A stretch of DNA of 64,000 nt from Gimesia sp. (GTDB taxonomy: Bacteria; Planctomycetota; Planctomycetia; Planctomycetales; Planctomycetaceae). Of the stretch, positions 1-9,097 are shown one piece after another. The stretch spans positions 248,001-312,000 of the forward strand of contig NZ_JAVJSQ010000031.1 in the NCBI RefSeq assembly GCF_040219335.1. The letters run 5' to 3'. A program made the position numbers and the translations under genes. A model generated the notes under the pieces. The model was not told the DNA's origin. It saw nothing but the letters and a program-made list of their open reading frames with translations, and made no database searches. How positions within the stretch are numbered: the first letter of the stretch is position 1; the number at the start of each line of letters is the position of its first letter.

Positions 1-356
1 CCGGTAATCAGCAGACTGTGTTCGGTGTTAACCACAATGATCAACGCTTCCAGCTTCCGCAGGACTCTGTCGGTCCGCCAGTCACGGGCAAGTTCGGTTG
101 CTGCGCGGGGCATATTTCCGGGATAGTCCCGGGCTTTGACTTCAAACCGTTCCAGCAGCGAGAAGGCATCTGCAGTAGACCCGGCGAACCCACACACAAT
201 CTGGCCATCCAGAATTTTGCGGATCTTGCGGGTATCACTCTTCATAACAGTATCGCCGTGCGTGACCTGTCCATCGCCGCCGATCGCCACTTTGCCGCCA
301 TGACGGACAGTCAGTATCGTTGTTGAACGCCACTTCTTTTTATCTTTGGAACTCAT
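1..356 (-). CDS. hslV: ATP-dependent protease subunit HslV (partial, C-terminus beyond window)
   Basis: Proteolytic chamber subunit of the HslUV (ClpYQ) protease, which degrades unfolded cytosolic proteins with the HslU ATPase. The start ATG is at 354-356, and the reading frame runs off the left edge without a stop, so only about 118 residues are visible. After an 11-residue leader ([11 protein letters not shown]) comes the TT at residues 12-13; Thr12 would become the N-terminal catalytic Thr after processing. It is followed by typical HslV sequence: [17 protein letters not shown], then the SDTRKIRKI stretch and [11 protein letters not shown]. hslU would be expected further left on the same strand but is outside the window. 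Identification rests on recognition of these conserved segments and is firm. Confidence 0.93.
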   Translation of the reverse strand, partial: MSSKDKKKWRSTTILTVRHGGKVAIGGDGQVTHGDTVMKSDTRKIRKILDGQIVCGFAGSTADAFSLLERFEVKARDYPGNMPRAATELARDWRTDRVLRKLEALIIVVNTEHSLLIT

Positions 357-657
357 AACTGCTGTTTCTTAATAAGATTCTGCTAGAAGAACTCTGATCA
401 CCTTAGCGGGTAGACACCATAGAACAGAGACGACAGACATGCAAGCATCCGGTATCTGAATCATAGTCCCCCGGGTTTGCGTTTTTCAATCGCAGCCGGA
501 ACACATGCGCGGTGTTTTATCTTAGACTCAACGCTGAGATGATCGGCAGGGATCACTGAGACAGGGAAAATAGGCTCGAATGCGCAGAAAAACAGCCCTG
601 ACTCGTATTGAGCAGGGCTGTTATGTCAATTCAGTGATGATCAGACGAACTGGACAC
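357..657. other. Intergenic region between hslV and the DUF1501 gene
   Basis: About 300 bases with no credible gene. It would contain the hslV promoter (minus strand, somewhere above 360) and, at its right end, the hairpin that ends the DUF1501/PSD1 unit. A plus-strand frame at 580-1005 is mostly antisense to the DUF1501 gene and is not credible. Confidence 0.6.
587..622 (-). terminator. Probable intrinsic terminator of the PSD1-DUF1501 unit
   Basis: A perfect 10-bp inverted repeat (AACAGCCCTG at 591-600 with CAGGGCTGTT at 613-622) lies 36 bases past the DUF1501 stop on the minus strand. It is followed there by TTTTCTG. The short T stretch makes it plausible rather than certain. Confidence 0.65.
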
Positions 658-2079
658 TTATGCCAGTACACCATGAGCTACGTGACCGGCTACATCGGTC
701 AGGCGGAAATCGCGACCGGCATATCGGTATGTCAGCTTTTCATGATCCATGCCCAGAATGTGCAGCAGTGTGGCATGGAAATCGTGAATATGCATTTTAT
801 CTTTGGTGGCATAATAGCCGAATTCATCGGTCGCCCCGTACTGGAAGCCGGACTTCACGCCGCCCCCTGCCATCCACATTGTAAAGCCCTCGGGGTTGTG
901 ATCGCGACCATTCTTACCTTGAGCGGTGGGGGTCCGACCGAATTCACCACCCCAGACTACGAGCGTATCTTTGAGCAAACCGCGCTGCTTAAGGTCTTTC
1001 AATAGAGCTGCGATCGGCTGGTCGACCTCTTTCGCATTTTTGGTATGCCCTTCAAACAGGTTGCTGTGCTGATCCCACTGGACCTTCTGGTCACTGTGAG
1101 AAACCTGAATGAATCGTACGCCTCGTTCTGCAAAACGACGGGCCATCAGACACTGACGTCCGAAGTCCGCGGTTTCTTTCTGATCCAGGCCATACATTTT
1201 CTGAGTGGCTTCAGATTCATCTGAAATATCCTGCACTTCGGGAACTTCTTCCTGCATGCGGAAGGCAAGTTCAAAGCTGCCGATGCGGGCGTCGAGTACC
1301 TGGTTCGGACCAGCTTCATCCTGGTGCATCCGGTTCAGTTCATTCATGAAATCGACCTGCTTCCGCTGTACTTTACGGGAGAGGAAGTTGTTCTTAATGT
1401 ATTCAATCTGAGCATTTTCCGCAGCGACCGCAGCGTTCCCCAGCGGAGTTCCCTGGTAAGGGGCAGGCAGAAACGCGGAGCTCCAGTTTTTTACTCCACC
1501 ATGAGCCAGAGTCGGGCAGATGGTGATGAATCCGGGCAGATTCTGATTTTCGGTACCCAGCCCATAAGTCACCCAGGAGCCCATACTCGGACGCACAAAT
1601 GCGTCACTCCCCGTATGCAGTTTCAACAGTGCGCCACCGTGGGCTGCATTAGTGCCGTAGACAGAATTCAGGATACACAAATCATCCACACATTCAGCGA
1701 CATGGGGGAACAGTTCACTGACATGGATTCCGCTCTCACCATACTGCTTGAATTTCCAAGGCGACTTCAACAGATTGCCGGTCGGTGCAAACTGTACCCG
1801 GGGCTTATCGAAAGGCAGCGGCTTGCCATCATACTTCTGCAACTGGGGTTTGTAATCGAACGTGTCCATGTGAGAAGGGCCGCCCTTCATGAACAGGAAG
1901 ATCACCCGCTTGGCACGCGGCGTAAAGTGTGGTTGCCGGGGCGCGAGAGGATCTTTCGATGAGGCAGCCGCTTTTGACTCTTCATTTAACATGGAGAGCA
2001 GCGCCAGATTGCCGAAACCAATTGCTGATTTCTTTAACAGATCCCGACGGGAAAACAGTGATTGAGGCAGGATACTCAT
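658..2079 (-). CDS. DUF1501 domain-containing secreted protein
   Basis: A 473-residue protein of the DUF1501 family, a sulfatase/alkaline-phosphatase-fold group very abundant in planctomycetes and of unknown substrate. The N-terminus carries a Tat-like signal, with the twin arginine at residues 11-12 (SRRDLLKKSAIG) followed by a hydrophobic stretch, so export is likely. Family landmarks visible are VIFLFMKGGPSHMDTFDYKP near residue 60 and a late GGEFGRTP...DHNPEGF block with probable metal-binding His and Asp. It lies 57 bases downstream of the PSD1 gene on the same strand. This PSD1-DUF1501 pairing is the usual planctomycete arrangement, and the two are thought to act together outside the cytoplasm. 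Function beyond that is not known. Confidence 0.9.
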   Translation of the reverse strand: MSILPQSLFSRRDLLKKSAIGFGNLALLSMLNEESKAAASSKDPLAPRQPHFTPRAKRVIFLFMKGGPSHMDTFDYKPQLQKYDGKPLPFDKPRVQFAPTGNLLKSPWKFKQYGESGIHVSELFPHVAECVDDLCILNSVYGTNAAHGGALLKLHTGSDAFVRPSMGSWVTYGLGTENQNLPGFITICPTLAHGGVKNWSSAFLPAPYQGTPLGNAAVAAENAQIEYIKNNFLSRKVQRKQVDFMNELNRMHQDEAGPNQVLDARIGSFELAFRMQEEVPEVQDISDESEATQKMYGLDQKETADFGRQCLMARRFAERGVRFIQVSHSDQKVQWDQHSNLFEGHTKNAKEVDQPIAALLKDLKQRGLLKDTLVVWGGEFGRTPTAQGKNGRDHNPEGFTMWMAGGGVKSGFQYGATDEFGYYATKDKMHIHDFHATLLHILGMDHEKLTYRYAGRDFRLTDVAGHVAHGVLA

Positions 2080-2136
2080 GGCAGGTCTCGATAGTTTATA
2101 TGAATAATGGATACAGGTAGTGGCACGCAGCAGTTT

Positions 2137-4638
2137 CTATCGCAGATAGATGAACTCGCTGGAGGCCAGAAATGACTGACAGAGCACCTGCCAGGCACGC
2201 GTGATCCGTTGTTCCGAAGATTTCGTTTCCGCCTGCAGTTCCTGTTCAACATCGTCGAGGAAGTGCAGAGATTTATTGATTTCCATTTCCGTTGGTTGAC
2301 GTCCATATGCCTTGAGGAACAGTTTCTGGATCTTCTGTTCCGGAGACAACGCGGTTTCATGTTGAATCTGTTCTGCCATCCGATGGGATGCATTTTCGAT
2401 CAGATGACTGTTAAGCATGAACAGTGCCTGGGGAGCCACAGTCGTCGACGCCCGGTTCCCGTTGAGCACGCTGGCATCCGCATAATCAAAGAGCATGAAC
2501 ATGCCAAACAGGTGATTACGGATGACAGGCAGATAGAGTGAGCGACGGTTGAAATCGTATGTCACCCCATCTTTGGATTCGTGATTGAAGACAAACGCAC
2601 GGTTGTCAACGTTCATCAATGAACCGCCCATGGTCAGGTCCAGTCCATCGCTGACAGCCAGGATAGCATCACGAATCGATTCCGCTTCCAGACGGCGAAT
2701 GTCGGCATGCCACATCAGTTGATTATCAGGATCGATGGCTGCCGCTTTCGAATTCCATTCGCTGCTCATCTGCCAGGTATTCGAGAGCAGAATCATGCGA
2801 TGCAGCTCTTTGAGCGACCAGCCCTCTTCCATTAATGTTGCCGCCATCCAATCCAGCAGACTCTGATTGGTAGGCTTGGCGCCCAGTTTTCCAAAGTTAT
2901 CGGTGGTCGCAACAATTCCCTTACCAAAGTGCCAGCGCCAGACCCGGTTGGCAATCACGCGCGAGGTCAGAGGATGTTCGCGGTTGCCCAGCCACTCAGC
3001 AAACTTGAGACGACCACTCTGTTCTTTGGGAAATGGTGTCTTGGGTTCGGGAGTCAATACAACAGGCACATGCCGGGGGACGGTTTCTCCCAGTGTCAGA
3101 TGACTGCCGCGAATGTGAATCGGCACGTCCGTCGTTTCCCGCTCTGCAGCACCGAGGGCCGTGGGAATTTCAGGACGGGTCTTCTTGAGCTTCGCAACTT
3201 CGGCTCGCAGCGTTTTCAACTCTGCCTGTGCTGCTTTGGTATAAGCTTCTTCCGGCTTCTTGGGGAGTTGATAGTCTTTTCCTCCCTCTTTCTGCAACCG
3301 TTCATTTTCCGCTTTGATCAGTGCAGCAATTTTTGCTTCTTCGCCTTTGATTTTCTCATCCCAGCGGGCCTGTTCCTGTTTCTGCTCAGGAGTGGCCAAC
3401 GGATTTTCGTACCAGCGAGCGACTTTATTATAGTGCTCCATGATCTTGGTACTTTTAAGAATACCGGCCAGACCATAATAATCGTGAGCCGAGATCGGAT
3501 CGAACTTATGATCGTGGCAGCGGGCACAACCCAGTGTCAGGCCCATCATCGAAACGCCGATCGTGTTGATCTGCTCGTCGATGATATCCATCTCCATCTT
3601 GGTGGCATCCACTTCCGCCAGAACCTTGGGGCCCAGCGATAGAAAGCCGGTTGCAATCAGTCGTTCATTACGCTGTGCAACACTCTCTGCCGGCTCCATC
3701 AGGTCGCCAGCCAGTTGTTCTTTAATGAAGACGTCGTAAGGTTTGTCTTTATTGAACGCATTGACAACATAATCCCGGTATTTCCAGGCGGTACCGTAGG
3801 CGATATTTTCATCGAGACCGTTAGAGTCAGCATAGCGGGCAACGTCGAGCCAGTGACGTCCCCAGTGCTCTCCGTAATGCGGCGAAGCAAGCAGACGATC
3901 GACGACTTTCTCGAAAGCATTTGGTGAAGTATCGTTGAGGAAGTTTTCGATTTCTTCAGGCGTCGGGGGCAGACCGGTCAGATCAAAGGTCGTCCGGCGA
4001 ATGAGTGTCCGCTTGTCGGCGGGTGAGGCAGGCTGCAGACCTGCTTCTTCCAACTTGTGTAATACAAACTGATCGATGGGATTTTTCACCCATGCTTTAT
4101 TCTTGACTTCGGGCAGCGCTGGTTTACGTACGGGCTGGAAAGACCAGAATTCACGTTCCTTCTCCAGGTCATACTTACCCTTGTCGCTGGCAGCGCGGAG
4201 CTTACTCAAGTCCGCGTTCGGATAAGGTGCTCCCATTTTGACCCAGTCACTCAGGTCTTTGATTTCCTGCTTACTCAGCTTCTCATCAGGAGGCATCTGC
4301 AGATCATTGGACTGGTAATTCACAGCCGTAATCAGCAGGCTCTGTTCTGGCTTTCCGGGTACGACCAGCGAACCAGCTTTACCGCCTTTGGCGATCCCGT
4401 CAAAGGTATCGACACGCAGATCTGATTCCTGGGCATCCTCTCCGTGACAGTCGTAGCAATGTTTGATCAGCAGAGGGCGAATTTTGGATTCGAAGAACTG
4501 AATCTGTTCCTGACTTGGTTTCTGTTCGGCTGCGTTGACGGGAGAGAGCGTCAGCAGGCAGACCAGAGCGAACAGCCCGGTAGAACACTGTGTTACGAAA
4601 GAAAAGAAACAATCTCGTAAACTCGCAGGCATCTTCAT
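2137..4638 (-). CDS. PSD1-type cytochrome c protein (DUF1549/DUF1553)
   Basis: An 833-residue exported protein. A signal peptide spans about residues 1-37 (cleavage near VNAAEQ). It is followed by a planctomycete cytochrome c domain with the haem site CYDCH at 61-65. Next come a DUF1549 (PSCyt2) region at about 170-390, a lysine/glutamate-rich coiled stretch at about 400-480, and a DUF1553 (PSD1) region from about 540 to 800. The family occurs in large numbers in planctomycetes, almost always beside a DUF1501 gene as here, and is suspected to link redox chemistry to breakdown of complex organic matter. The start was taken at the ATG after CCGGGAAAAACG; a second ATG two codons later is possible. 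Family assignment is secure, the substrate is unknown. Confidence 0.93.
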   Translation of the reverse strand: MKMPASLRDCFFSFVTQCSTGLFALVCLLTLSPVNAAEQKPSQEQIQFFESKIRPLLIKHCYDCHGEDAQESDLRVDTFDGIAKGGKAGSLVVPGKPEQSLLITAVNYQSNDLQMPPDEKLSKQEIKDLSDWVKMGAPYPNADLSKLRAASDKGKYDLEKEREFWSFQPVRKPALPEVKNKAWVKNPIDQFVLHKLEEAGLQPASPADKRTLIRRTTFDLTGLPPTPEEIENFLNDTSPNAFEKVVDRLLASPHYGEHWGRHWLDVARYADSNGLDENIAYGTAWKYRDYVVNAFNKDKPYDVFIKEQLAGDLMEPAESVAQRNERLIATGFLSLGPKVLAEVDATKMEMDIIDEQINTIGVSMMGLTLGCARCHDHKFDPISAHDYYGLAGILKSTKIMEHYNKVARWYENPLATPEQKQEQARWDEKIKGEEAKIAALIKAENERLQKEGGKDYQLPKKPEEAYTKAAQAELKTLRAEVAKLKKTRPEIPTALGAAERETTDVPIHIRGSHLTLGETVPRHVPVVLTPEPKTPFPKEQSGRLKFAEWLGNREHPLTSRVIANRVWRWHFGKGIVATTDNFGKLGAKPTNQSLLDWMAATLMEEGWSLKELHRMILLSNTWQMSSEWNSKAAAIDPDNQLMWHADIRRLEAESIRDAILAVSDGLDLTMGGSLMNVDNRAFVFNHESKDGVTYDFNRRSLYLPVIRNHLFGMFMLFDYADASVLNGNRASTTVAPQALFMLNSHLIENASHRMAEQIQHETALSPEQKIQKLFLKAYGRQPTEMEINKSLHFLDDVEQELQAETKSSEQRITRAWQVLCQSFLASSEFIYLR

Positions 4639-4858
4639 CGTTTTTCCCGGTAGTTTTCAGGTAGGAACCACAGTCTGACGTCGAGGAGCGCTAGCTTCTC
4701 ACTCGGACACGGTGTGGTCTGGAGTGAAGGTATGATTTTTTGATGATTGAGCTTATGCTTACCTTCATTATATTCCATCTCGGTTAAAAATCAGCAAAAA
4801 TACATGGATGTCGTCGAATTCCGGTCGATTTTTTGCCACTGAAATGTGGCTAAATCGC

Positions 4859-6001
4859 CTAATTTCCGACAAAACTCCTGGATGACGCGTGGTGCAATTC
4901 CTTGAGGAAGAGCTCCACATCGTCCATTGTATTGTATCCATGCAGGGCCACACGGATTCGACCGGCGTGGTACATGGGGTGAATCTCTTTACTGTGCAGG
5001 TGCTTATAAATCCGCTCTGCTTCCGGGTGCCGGAAAGCGATGATTCCCGCCAGATCTTCTGTCTGTTGGGGCGAAATTAACTCGACACTCGCTTCTTTCA
5101 GGCCGGCAAGACAGGCTTCCACCAGAGGTGCCGTCGCCTGCTCGATCTTTTCGACCCCGGTTTCTGTGATGTACTGTAAGGCTGCTCGGATCGCGTAAAC
5201 GGCTGGATAGTTGGGCATCCCCACCGTAAAACTGGCCGCTCCGGGCAGACTTTCTGCTTTTTCAAAACGTTGATCTCCGAAAGCATCTTTCAGATTGAAC
5301 CAGCCTCCGGCAGGGACCGTCCATTCGCTGGCTTTCTTAGATGGCACACCGACCAGGCCGCCACCATGTGAAGCCAGAATCCACTTATGGGTGCTGCTGA
5401 TCACCAGATCAATGTCATCCAGATCCAGTGGAATGCGGCCCAATGCCTGGGTTACATCTAACGCGATCAACGCTGAGGAGTGCTGACGAATCGTCTGAAT
5501 TACTTCTTTCAGTGGAATCATGAACCCGTTGAAAAAGCTGACCAGGGAAATGCTGACCATCCGAGTTTTATCACTCAGCAGGGATTGCAAGTCTTCCAGA
5601 CGCAGTTCCCAGTCACGGGCTTCCCAGATTTTGACCGTAGCAGGACAACTCTGCTGCAACCCGAAAGTATAGCTGGCGGGGAAGTCCAGATCACTGATGA
5701 TGACTTCATCCCCCTCCTTCAATTGCAGTGCCTGATAGGCCAGATTGAATGCTTCGGAACTGCAGGAACAGATGCTGACTTCGTCCGAACTCAAGCCATA
5801 CATGCCTGCAACCAGGGACTTGGCAGCATCCCATTGCGCTTCATGGAGCTTGCGTCCATCCATTCCCAGCAGCTTATCCTCGAAATACTGATCGAAGGCC
5901 GCTTTGACCTGTAGGGGAGGAATCCCTTCTGCAGCAGTATTCAGGTAGATTCGTCCCTGCAAACTGGGAAAATCCTGATTCCGTGTTTTTAAATCCAGCA
6001 T
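4859..6001 (-). CDS. Class V aminotransferase (cysteine desulfurase/epimerase-like)
   Basis: A 380-residue PLP enzyme of fold type I, class V. The PLP lysine is in SSTHKW (Lys206), and the preceding Asp that binds the pyridine nitrogen is in LDVTQALGR (Asp182). SCSSEAFNLA near residue 80 forms the phosphate-binding part. The start is the ATG at 5999-6001, which has a GGAG ribosome site 6 bases upstream and gives the normal N-terminus (LQGRIYLNTAAEGIPP). A longer frame to 6241 would overlap the IclR gene and looks non-coding. It lies 28 bases after the IclR gene on the same strand, so the regulator probably controls it. Substrate is unknown: isopenicillin-N-epimerase-like and selenocysteine-lyase-like enzymes share this pattern. 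Confidence 0.85.
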   Translation of the reverse strand: MLDLKTRNQDFPSLQGRIYLNTAAEGIPPLQVKAAFDQYFEDKLLGMDGRKLHEAQWDAAKSLVAGMYGLSSDEVSICSCSSEAFNLAYQALQLKEGDEVIISDLDFPASYTFGLQQSCPATVKIWEARDWELRLEDLQSLLSDKTRMVSISLVSFFNGFMIPLKEVIQTIRQHSSALIALDVTQALGRIPLDLDDIDLVISSTHKWILASHGGGLVGVPSKKASEWTVPAGGWFNLKDAFGDQRFEKAESLPGAASFTVGMPNYPAVYAIRAALQYITETGVEKIEQATAPLVEACLAGLKEASVELISPQQTEDLAGIIAFRHPEAERIYKHLHSKEIHPMYHAGRIRVALHGYNTMDDVELFLKELHHASSRSFVGN

Positions 6002-6029
6002 GAAAACTCCGTTCGAGAAGGCAGGGAAA

Positions 6030-6839
6030 TTAAGCCAGGTCCCCTGCCGGGACAGTTGACTGGTGCAACATTGTCGGTCCAAATTCACTGGAAATCGCTT
6101 GAGCACACTCCAGCATCGCGGTTGAAATTCGTGTCGAGTCTTCTGATTCACCCACTTTGAGAATATGAGAAACGCACAACACCGCCAGCAACTTACCATC
6201 GGCACCCAGAATCGGCGTTGCCGTATCGCGTACACCGACAATCAGAGAACTTTCCATCGTCCGGAAACCGGAGCGGCGGGTGGCGGCGAATTCACTCTCA
6301 CACTCCTCTATTTCTGAAGCAGTGAGGTCGGTCTGCTCCCAGTATTTACAGCGCTGATCTGCGGATAGATAAGACAGCGCGACATGGCCGCTGTTTCTTT
6401 CATGCAGTTTGAAACTCGCACCAACGCGAACTGCCAGCGAGACGTCTGCATCGCAGTTTACACGGGCAATCACCAGCATTTTATTTCGCACAACCAGGTT
6501 CAGATGGCATGATTCGTTCAGTTCGTGCGTCAGATTTTCCATATGCGGAGTAGCCCGCGCGATCAGGGCTTCCGTACTGGCGTGCTTGGATCCCAGTTCG
6601 AACAGCTTGGTACTCATGCGGTATCCCTGGTTGGCATCACGGATCAGGTACCCCTGCTCATTCAGACAGGCCATGACCCGAAACAGCTCCTGTTTCGTTC
6701 GCCCCAGACGGTCTGCAATATCGGTCAGCGATAGTGGCTGAGAGATCCCGGACAACAGTTCCAGCACCTCCAGTCCCTTCTCAAGGGCCGGCACGCGGTA
6801 GGACTGTTTTTGTTCTGTACGCTCTAGTGTTTTACTCAT
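6030..6839 (-). CDS. IclR family transcriptional regulator
   Basis: A 269-residue regulator. A winged helix-turn-helix spans residues about 15-75 (VPALEKGLEVLELL, then LSLTDIADRLGRTKQELFR), followed by an IclR effector-binding domain at about 85-255. The ATG at 6837-6839 (MSKTLERTEQ) is preferred; a longer frame would start with TTG at 6875 and has no ribosome site. It precedes the class V aminotransferase gene by 28 bases and is probably co-transcribed with it. A short dyad, ATATG-N6-CATAT, lies 3 bases upstream of the start codon and could be its own operator. The ligand cannot be deduced; IclR proteins usually sense small organic acids or aromatics. Confidence 0.9.
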   Translation of the reverse strand: MSKTLERTEQKQSYRVPALEKGLEVLELLSGISQPLSLTDIADRLGRTKQELFRVMACLNEQGYLIRDANQGYRMSTKLFELGSKHASTEALIARATPHMENLTHELNESCHLNLVVRNKMLVIARVNCDADVSLAVRVGASFKLHERNSGHVALSYLSADQRCKYWEQTDLTASEIEECESEFAATRRSGFRTMESSLIVGVRDTATPILGADGKLLAVLCVSHILKVGESEDSTRISTAMLECAQAISSEFGPTMLHQSTVPAGDLA

Positions 6840-6842
6840 GAA

Positions 6843-6858
6843 ATATGATTTTACATAT
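6843..6858 (-). promoter_or_regulatory. Possible IclR autoregulatory dyad
   Basis: A perfect 5-bp inverted repeat, ATATG-ATTTTA-CATAT, sits directly upstream of the IclR start codon. IclR-type proteins bind short palindromes and often repress themselves. The arms are short and AT-rich, so chance occurrence is possible. Confidence 0.3.
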
Positions 6859-6923
6859 AAAACGCGGGCCGTCAAGCACTAATCCTGTCTTTCAGAACAG
6901 GGGCGCAAGTTCCACGTAGAAAG

Positions 6924-6951
6924 AGCCTTAAGATCATTATATCTTAAGGCT
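6924..6951 (-). terminator. Hairpin ending the prkA-DUF444-spoVR unit
   Basis: A perfect 11-bp inverted repeat, AGCCTTAAGAT at 6924-6934 and ATCTTAAGGCT at 6941-6951, with a 6-base loop. It lies 39 bases past the stop of the 164-aa gene. On the minus strand the hairpin is followed by CTTTCT, a weak T tract. Confidence 0.6.
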
Positions 6952-6989
6952 GAGGACAGGAAAGCAGAGTAAACAGGCGTCTGATCAGC

Positions 6990-7484
6990 TCAGGGAACGG
7001 TATCCACGAGGTCCTCGACAAGCTTGCGGAGCACTTCGTGCGTGATTTGCATTTCGACCTGAGTTCGTCCCGATTGCCCTTTCTGAGAGGCAAAGCGTTT
7101 CAGGCTGAAATTCCCATTCGAGTGAGAAGACAACATAATTTCATAATACTTAGTGCCTGTCTTCTGTTGATCAGGTGGAGTGGAGCGAATCAATACCTGG
7201 CCGGCATTTTCGTCGTATTCCAGCGGTCCGATGTTTTCCAGCAGATAAGTGATCCGCAGACAGAGTTTCTGCCCCCACTCTTTGAGCTTGTCAAACGTGG
7301 ACTGTGACAGTGAGGGAACATTGACGCGGATCTCAAGAACCGAGCAGCTCATGGTGTCGACCGAAGTAAAATCGAGCATGACATCGATTTTACCGGTCGC
7401 TGAGATGGTTACGGTTCGAGGCTGGGCAGAGTGATAGCCTATCAGCTGAGTCAGTTCATGATTGAGTTGGTTTAATACAGACAT
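6990..7484 (-). CDS. Conserved-looking hypothetical protein, last gene of the spoVR unit
   Basis: A 164-residue soluble protein that I do not recognise. It has no signal peptide or membrane segment. The middle is rich in beta-type alternation (RTVTISATGKIDVMLDF, CSVLEIRVNVPS) and the C-terminus looks helical (THEVLRKLVEDLVDTVP). The start has an excellent ribosome site (AGGAGG, 7 bases before ATG). It follows spoVR by only 23 bases on the same strand and precedes a clear hairpin, so it is almost certainly translated from the prkA-DUF444-spoVR mRNA. That context suggests a role in the same stress or starvation response. No function should be assigned beyond that. Confidence 0.8.
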   Translation of the reverse strand: MSVLNQLNHELTQLIGYHSAQPRTVTISATGKIDVMLDFTSVDTMSCSVLEIRVNVPSLSQSTFDKLKEWGQKLCLRITYLLENIGPLEYDENAGQVLIRSTPPDQQKTGTKYYEIMLSSHSNGNFSLKRFASQKGQSGRTQVEMQITHEVLRKLVEDLVDTVP

Positions 7485-7507
7485 AGAATATCCTCCTGAC
7501 GAGGATC

Positions 7508-9037
7508 TTATTGCTTTTCTTTCGAGTTCGTGGAATGTTTCTTACCGTCATAGTTCAGAATCGTAGGGCGGTCATCCACGACGGTTTCGATGTTTACCGG
7601 CCGCTTCCAGATGGAATGCAGGTTCGCCAGTGTATCCTGGGCATAATCCAGTTTGAGTTCGATTCCCAGGTATTCGTGTTCCAGGTACAGTTCGCCCCGG
7701 TTTTTATAGTTTGCATCCTGCACGTAAATGACAGGCCGTCCATGATTGCTGAGGCTGTTCAACAACTGCTGTTTGATCTGTTGAAATTCGCGTGATTGAA
7801 TCTCATATGTTTTATTCGAATCGTTAAAGCCAAATGAAAACATCCGATTTTTATAACAGAACTCGGGGGTCAGAAACGTATCGATAAATGTAATATCGTT
7901 ATGGATCCTCCGGACTTCAAAGATTTTCTCCCGACCAAGACCGAGATCTTTATCCCAGTGTTCTCTTTCATACATGTCGGTGCAGTTATCATACTCCGGA
8001 CCGAACTGCCCTTTATTCCAGCGTTCCTCTATGTCTTTAAGTAGTTCAATCCCCAGCTTGTAAGGATTGAGTCGGTTCGGGCTCGTGGCCATCGTCCCAC
8101 TATGATGATCCGCGTAGTTAATCAGCCCCTCGTCGGTCAGTCCATGGCGGGTCATGATGGTCGAGTGCCAGAAACTGGCCCAACCTTCATTCATAATCTT
8201 GGTCTGTCCCTGCGGGGCGAAGTAATAGGCCTCATCACGAATAATTGTCAGAACATCCCGCTGCCAGTCTTCCAGCGGCGCATACTGCAACAGAAAGAAC
8301 AGCACATCCCGCACGCGTTCTTTCGGGAACTTCAGTTGATCAGACAGTTCCATCGCTTTCTGCCGTTTTTGACTCGCTTCTTCTTCCAGAGCATCTTCCG
8401 GATTGATATAGCGATCCATATAGTTCTTGGCGGGAAAACGGCCTCCCGTGCTTTCGGCGTCCTCTGCTTTGCGTCTTTGCGTATCAGCCTTCGATTCTGA
8501 TTTCTGCGTACGTCGAATGTGTGGGGCATAAGGATCGATCAGACTCTCCAGTGACAGACAGGTATCAATGAAGGTCTCGACCTTTTCGTAACCCTGCTCA
8601 TCAATGTGACGATTCACGCGAGTCGCATGATTGGCCATCTGGTCGAGCATCTTGCGGTTTGTATGCGCAAACCAGGCGTTGTTTTTGAAAAAATCACAGT
8701 GCCCATACACGTGCGCAATCACCAGTTTCTGGTCGGTGATATCATTGGCACTGAGCAGGTAGGCGTAACAGGGATCTGTGTTGATCACCATCTCATAGAT
8801 CTTCTGCAAACCGTATGAGTAGCCTTTCATCAGCTCATCATACTGAGCGCCGAACCGCCAGTGTGGATAGCGAATGGGAAACCCACCATAGGCGGCAAAC
8901 ATACTCAGCTCTTCGTAGTCGAGCACTTCAAAGATCGTTTTGAAGAAATCGAGCCCGTAATCCAGCGCGTGCTGTTCCATCTCCTGCTGGATATCGCTGA
9001 GTTCTTTAGGTAAAGGGCGATGCGTTGTGACTACCAT
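7508..9037 (-). CDS. spoVR: SpoVR family protein
   Basis: A 509-residue cytoplasmic SpoVR/YcgB-family protein, close to the usual family length. Recognisable segments are the N-terminal GLDFFKTIFEVLDYEELSMF-like region and FPIRYPHWRFG, then the LVIAHVYGHCDFFKNN block with conserved His and Cys. MNEGWASFWH contains another conserved Glu/His set. In Bacillus the protein is needed for spore cortex; in non-sporulating bacteria it is co-regulated with PrkA and YeaH in stress and stationary phase, with an unclear biochemical role. The ATG is preceded by GGAGG. It lies 60 bases after the DUF444 gene on the same strand, completing the classic prkA-yeaH-spoVR set. Confidence 0.95.
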   Translation of the reverse strand: MVVTTHRPLPKELSDIQQEMEQHALDYGLDFFKTIFEVLDYEELSMFAAYGGFPIRYPHWRFGAQYDELMKGYSYGLQKIYEMVINTDPCYAYLLSANDITDQKLVIAHVYGHCDFFKNNAWFAHTNRKMLDQMANHATRVNRHIDEQGYEKVETFIDTCLSLESLIDPYAPHIRRTQKSESKADTQRRKAEDAESTGGRFPAKNYMDRYINPEDALEEEASQKRQKAMELSDQLKFPKERVRDVLFFLLQYAPLEDWQRDVLTIIRDEAYYFAPQGQTKIMNEGWASFWHSTIMTRHGLTDEGLINYADHHSGTMATSPNRLNPYKLGIELLKDIEERWNKGQFGPEYDNCTDMYEREHWDKDLGLGREKIFEVRRIHNDITFIDTFLTPEFCYKNRMFSFGFNDSNKTYEIQSREFQQIKQQLLNSLSNHGRPVIYVQDANYKNRGELYLEHEYLGIELKLDYAQDTLANLHSIWKRPVNIETVVDDRPTILNYDGKKHSTNSKEKQ

Positions 9038-9097
9038 ACGAGCCTCCGTCAGTCGTCAGTAACTGCTCCCTTAGCAGAAGCAATCCTGTCGCTGTTA

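Noticed and set aside
6002-6241. N-terminal extension of the class V aminotransferase
   Set aside because: It would overlap the IclR gene by about 210 bases in another frame; the internal ATG at 5999-6001 has a ribosome site and gives the normal family start.
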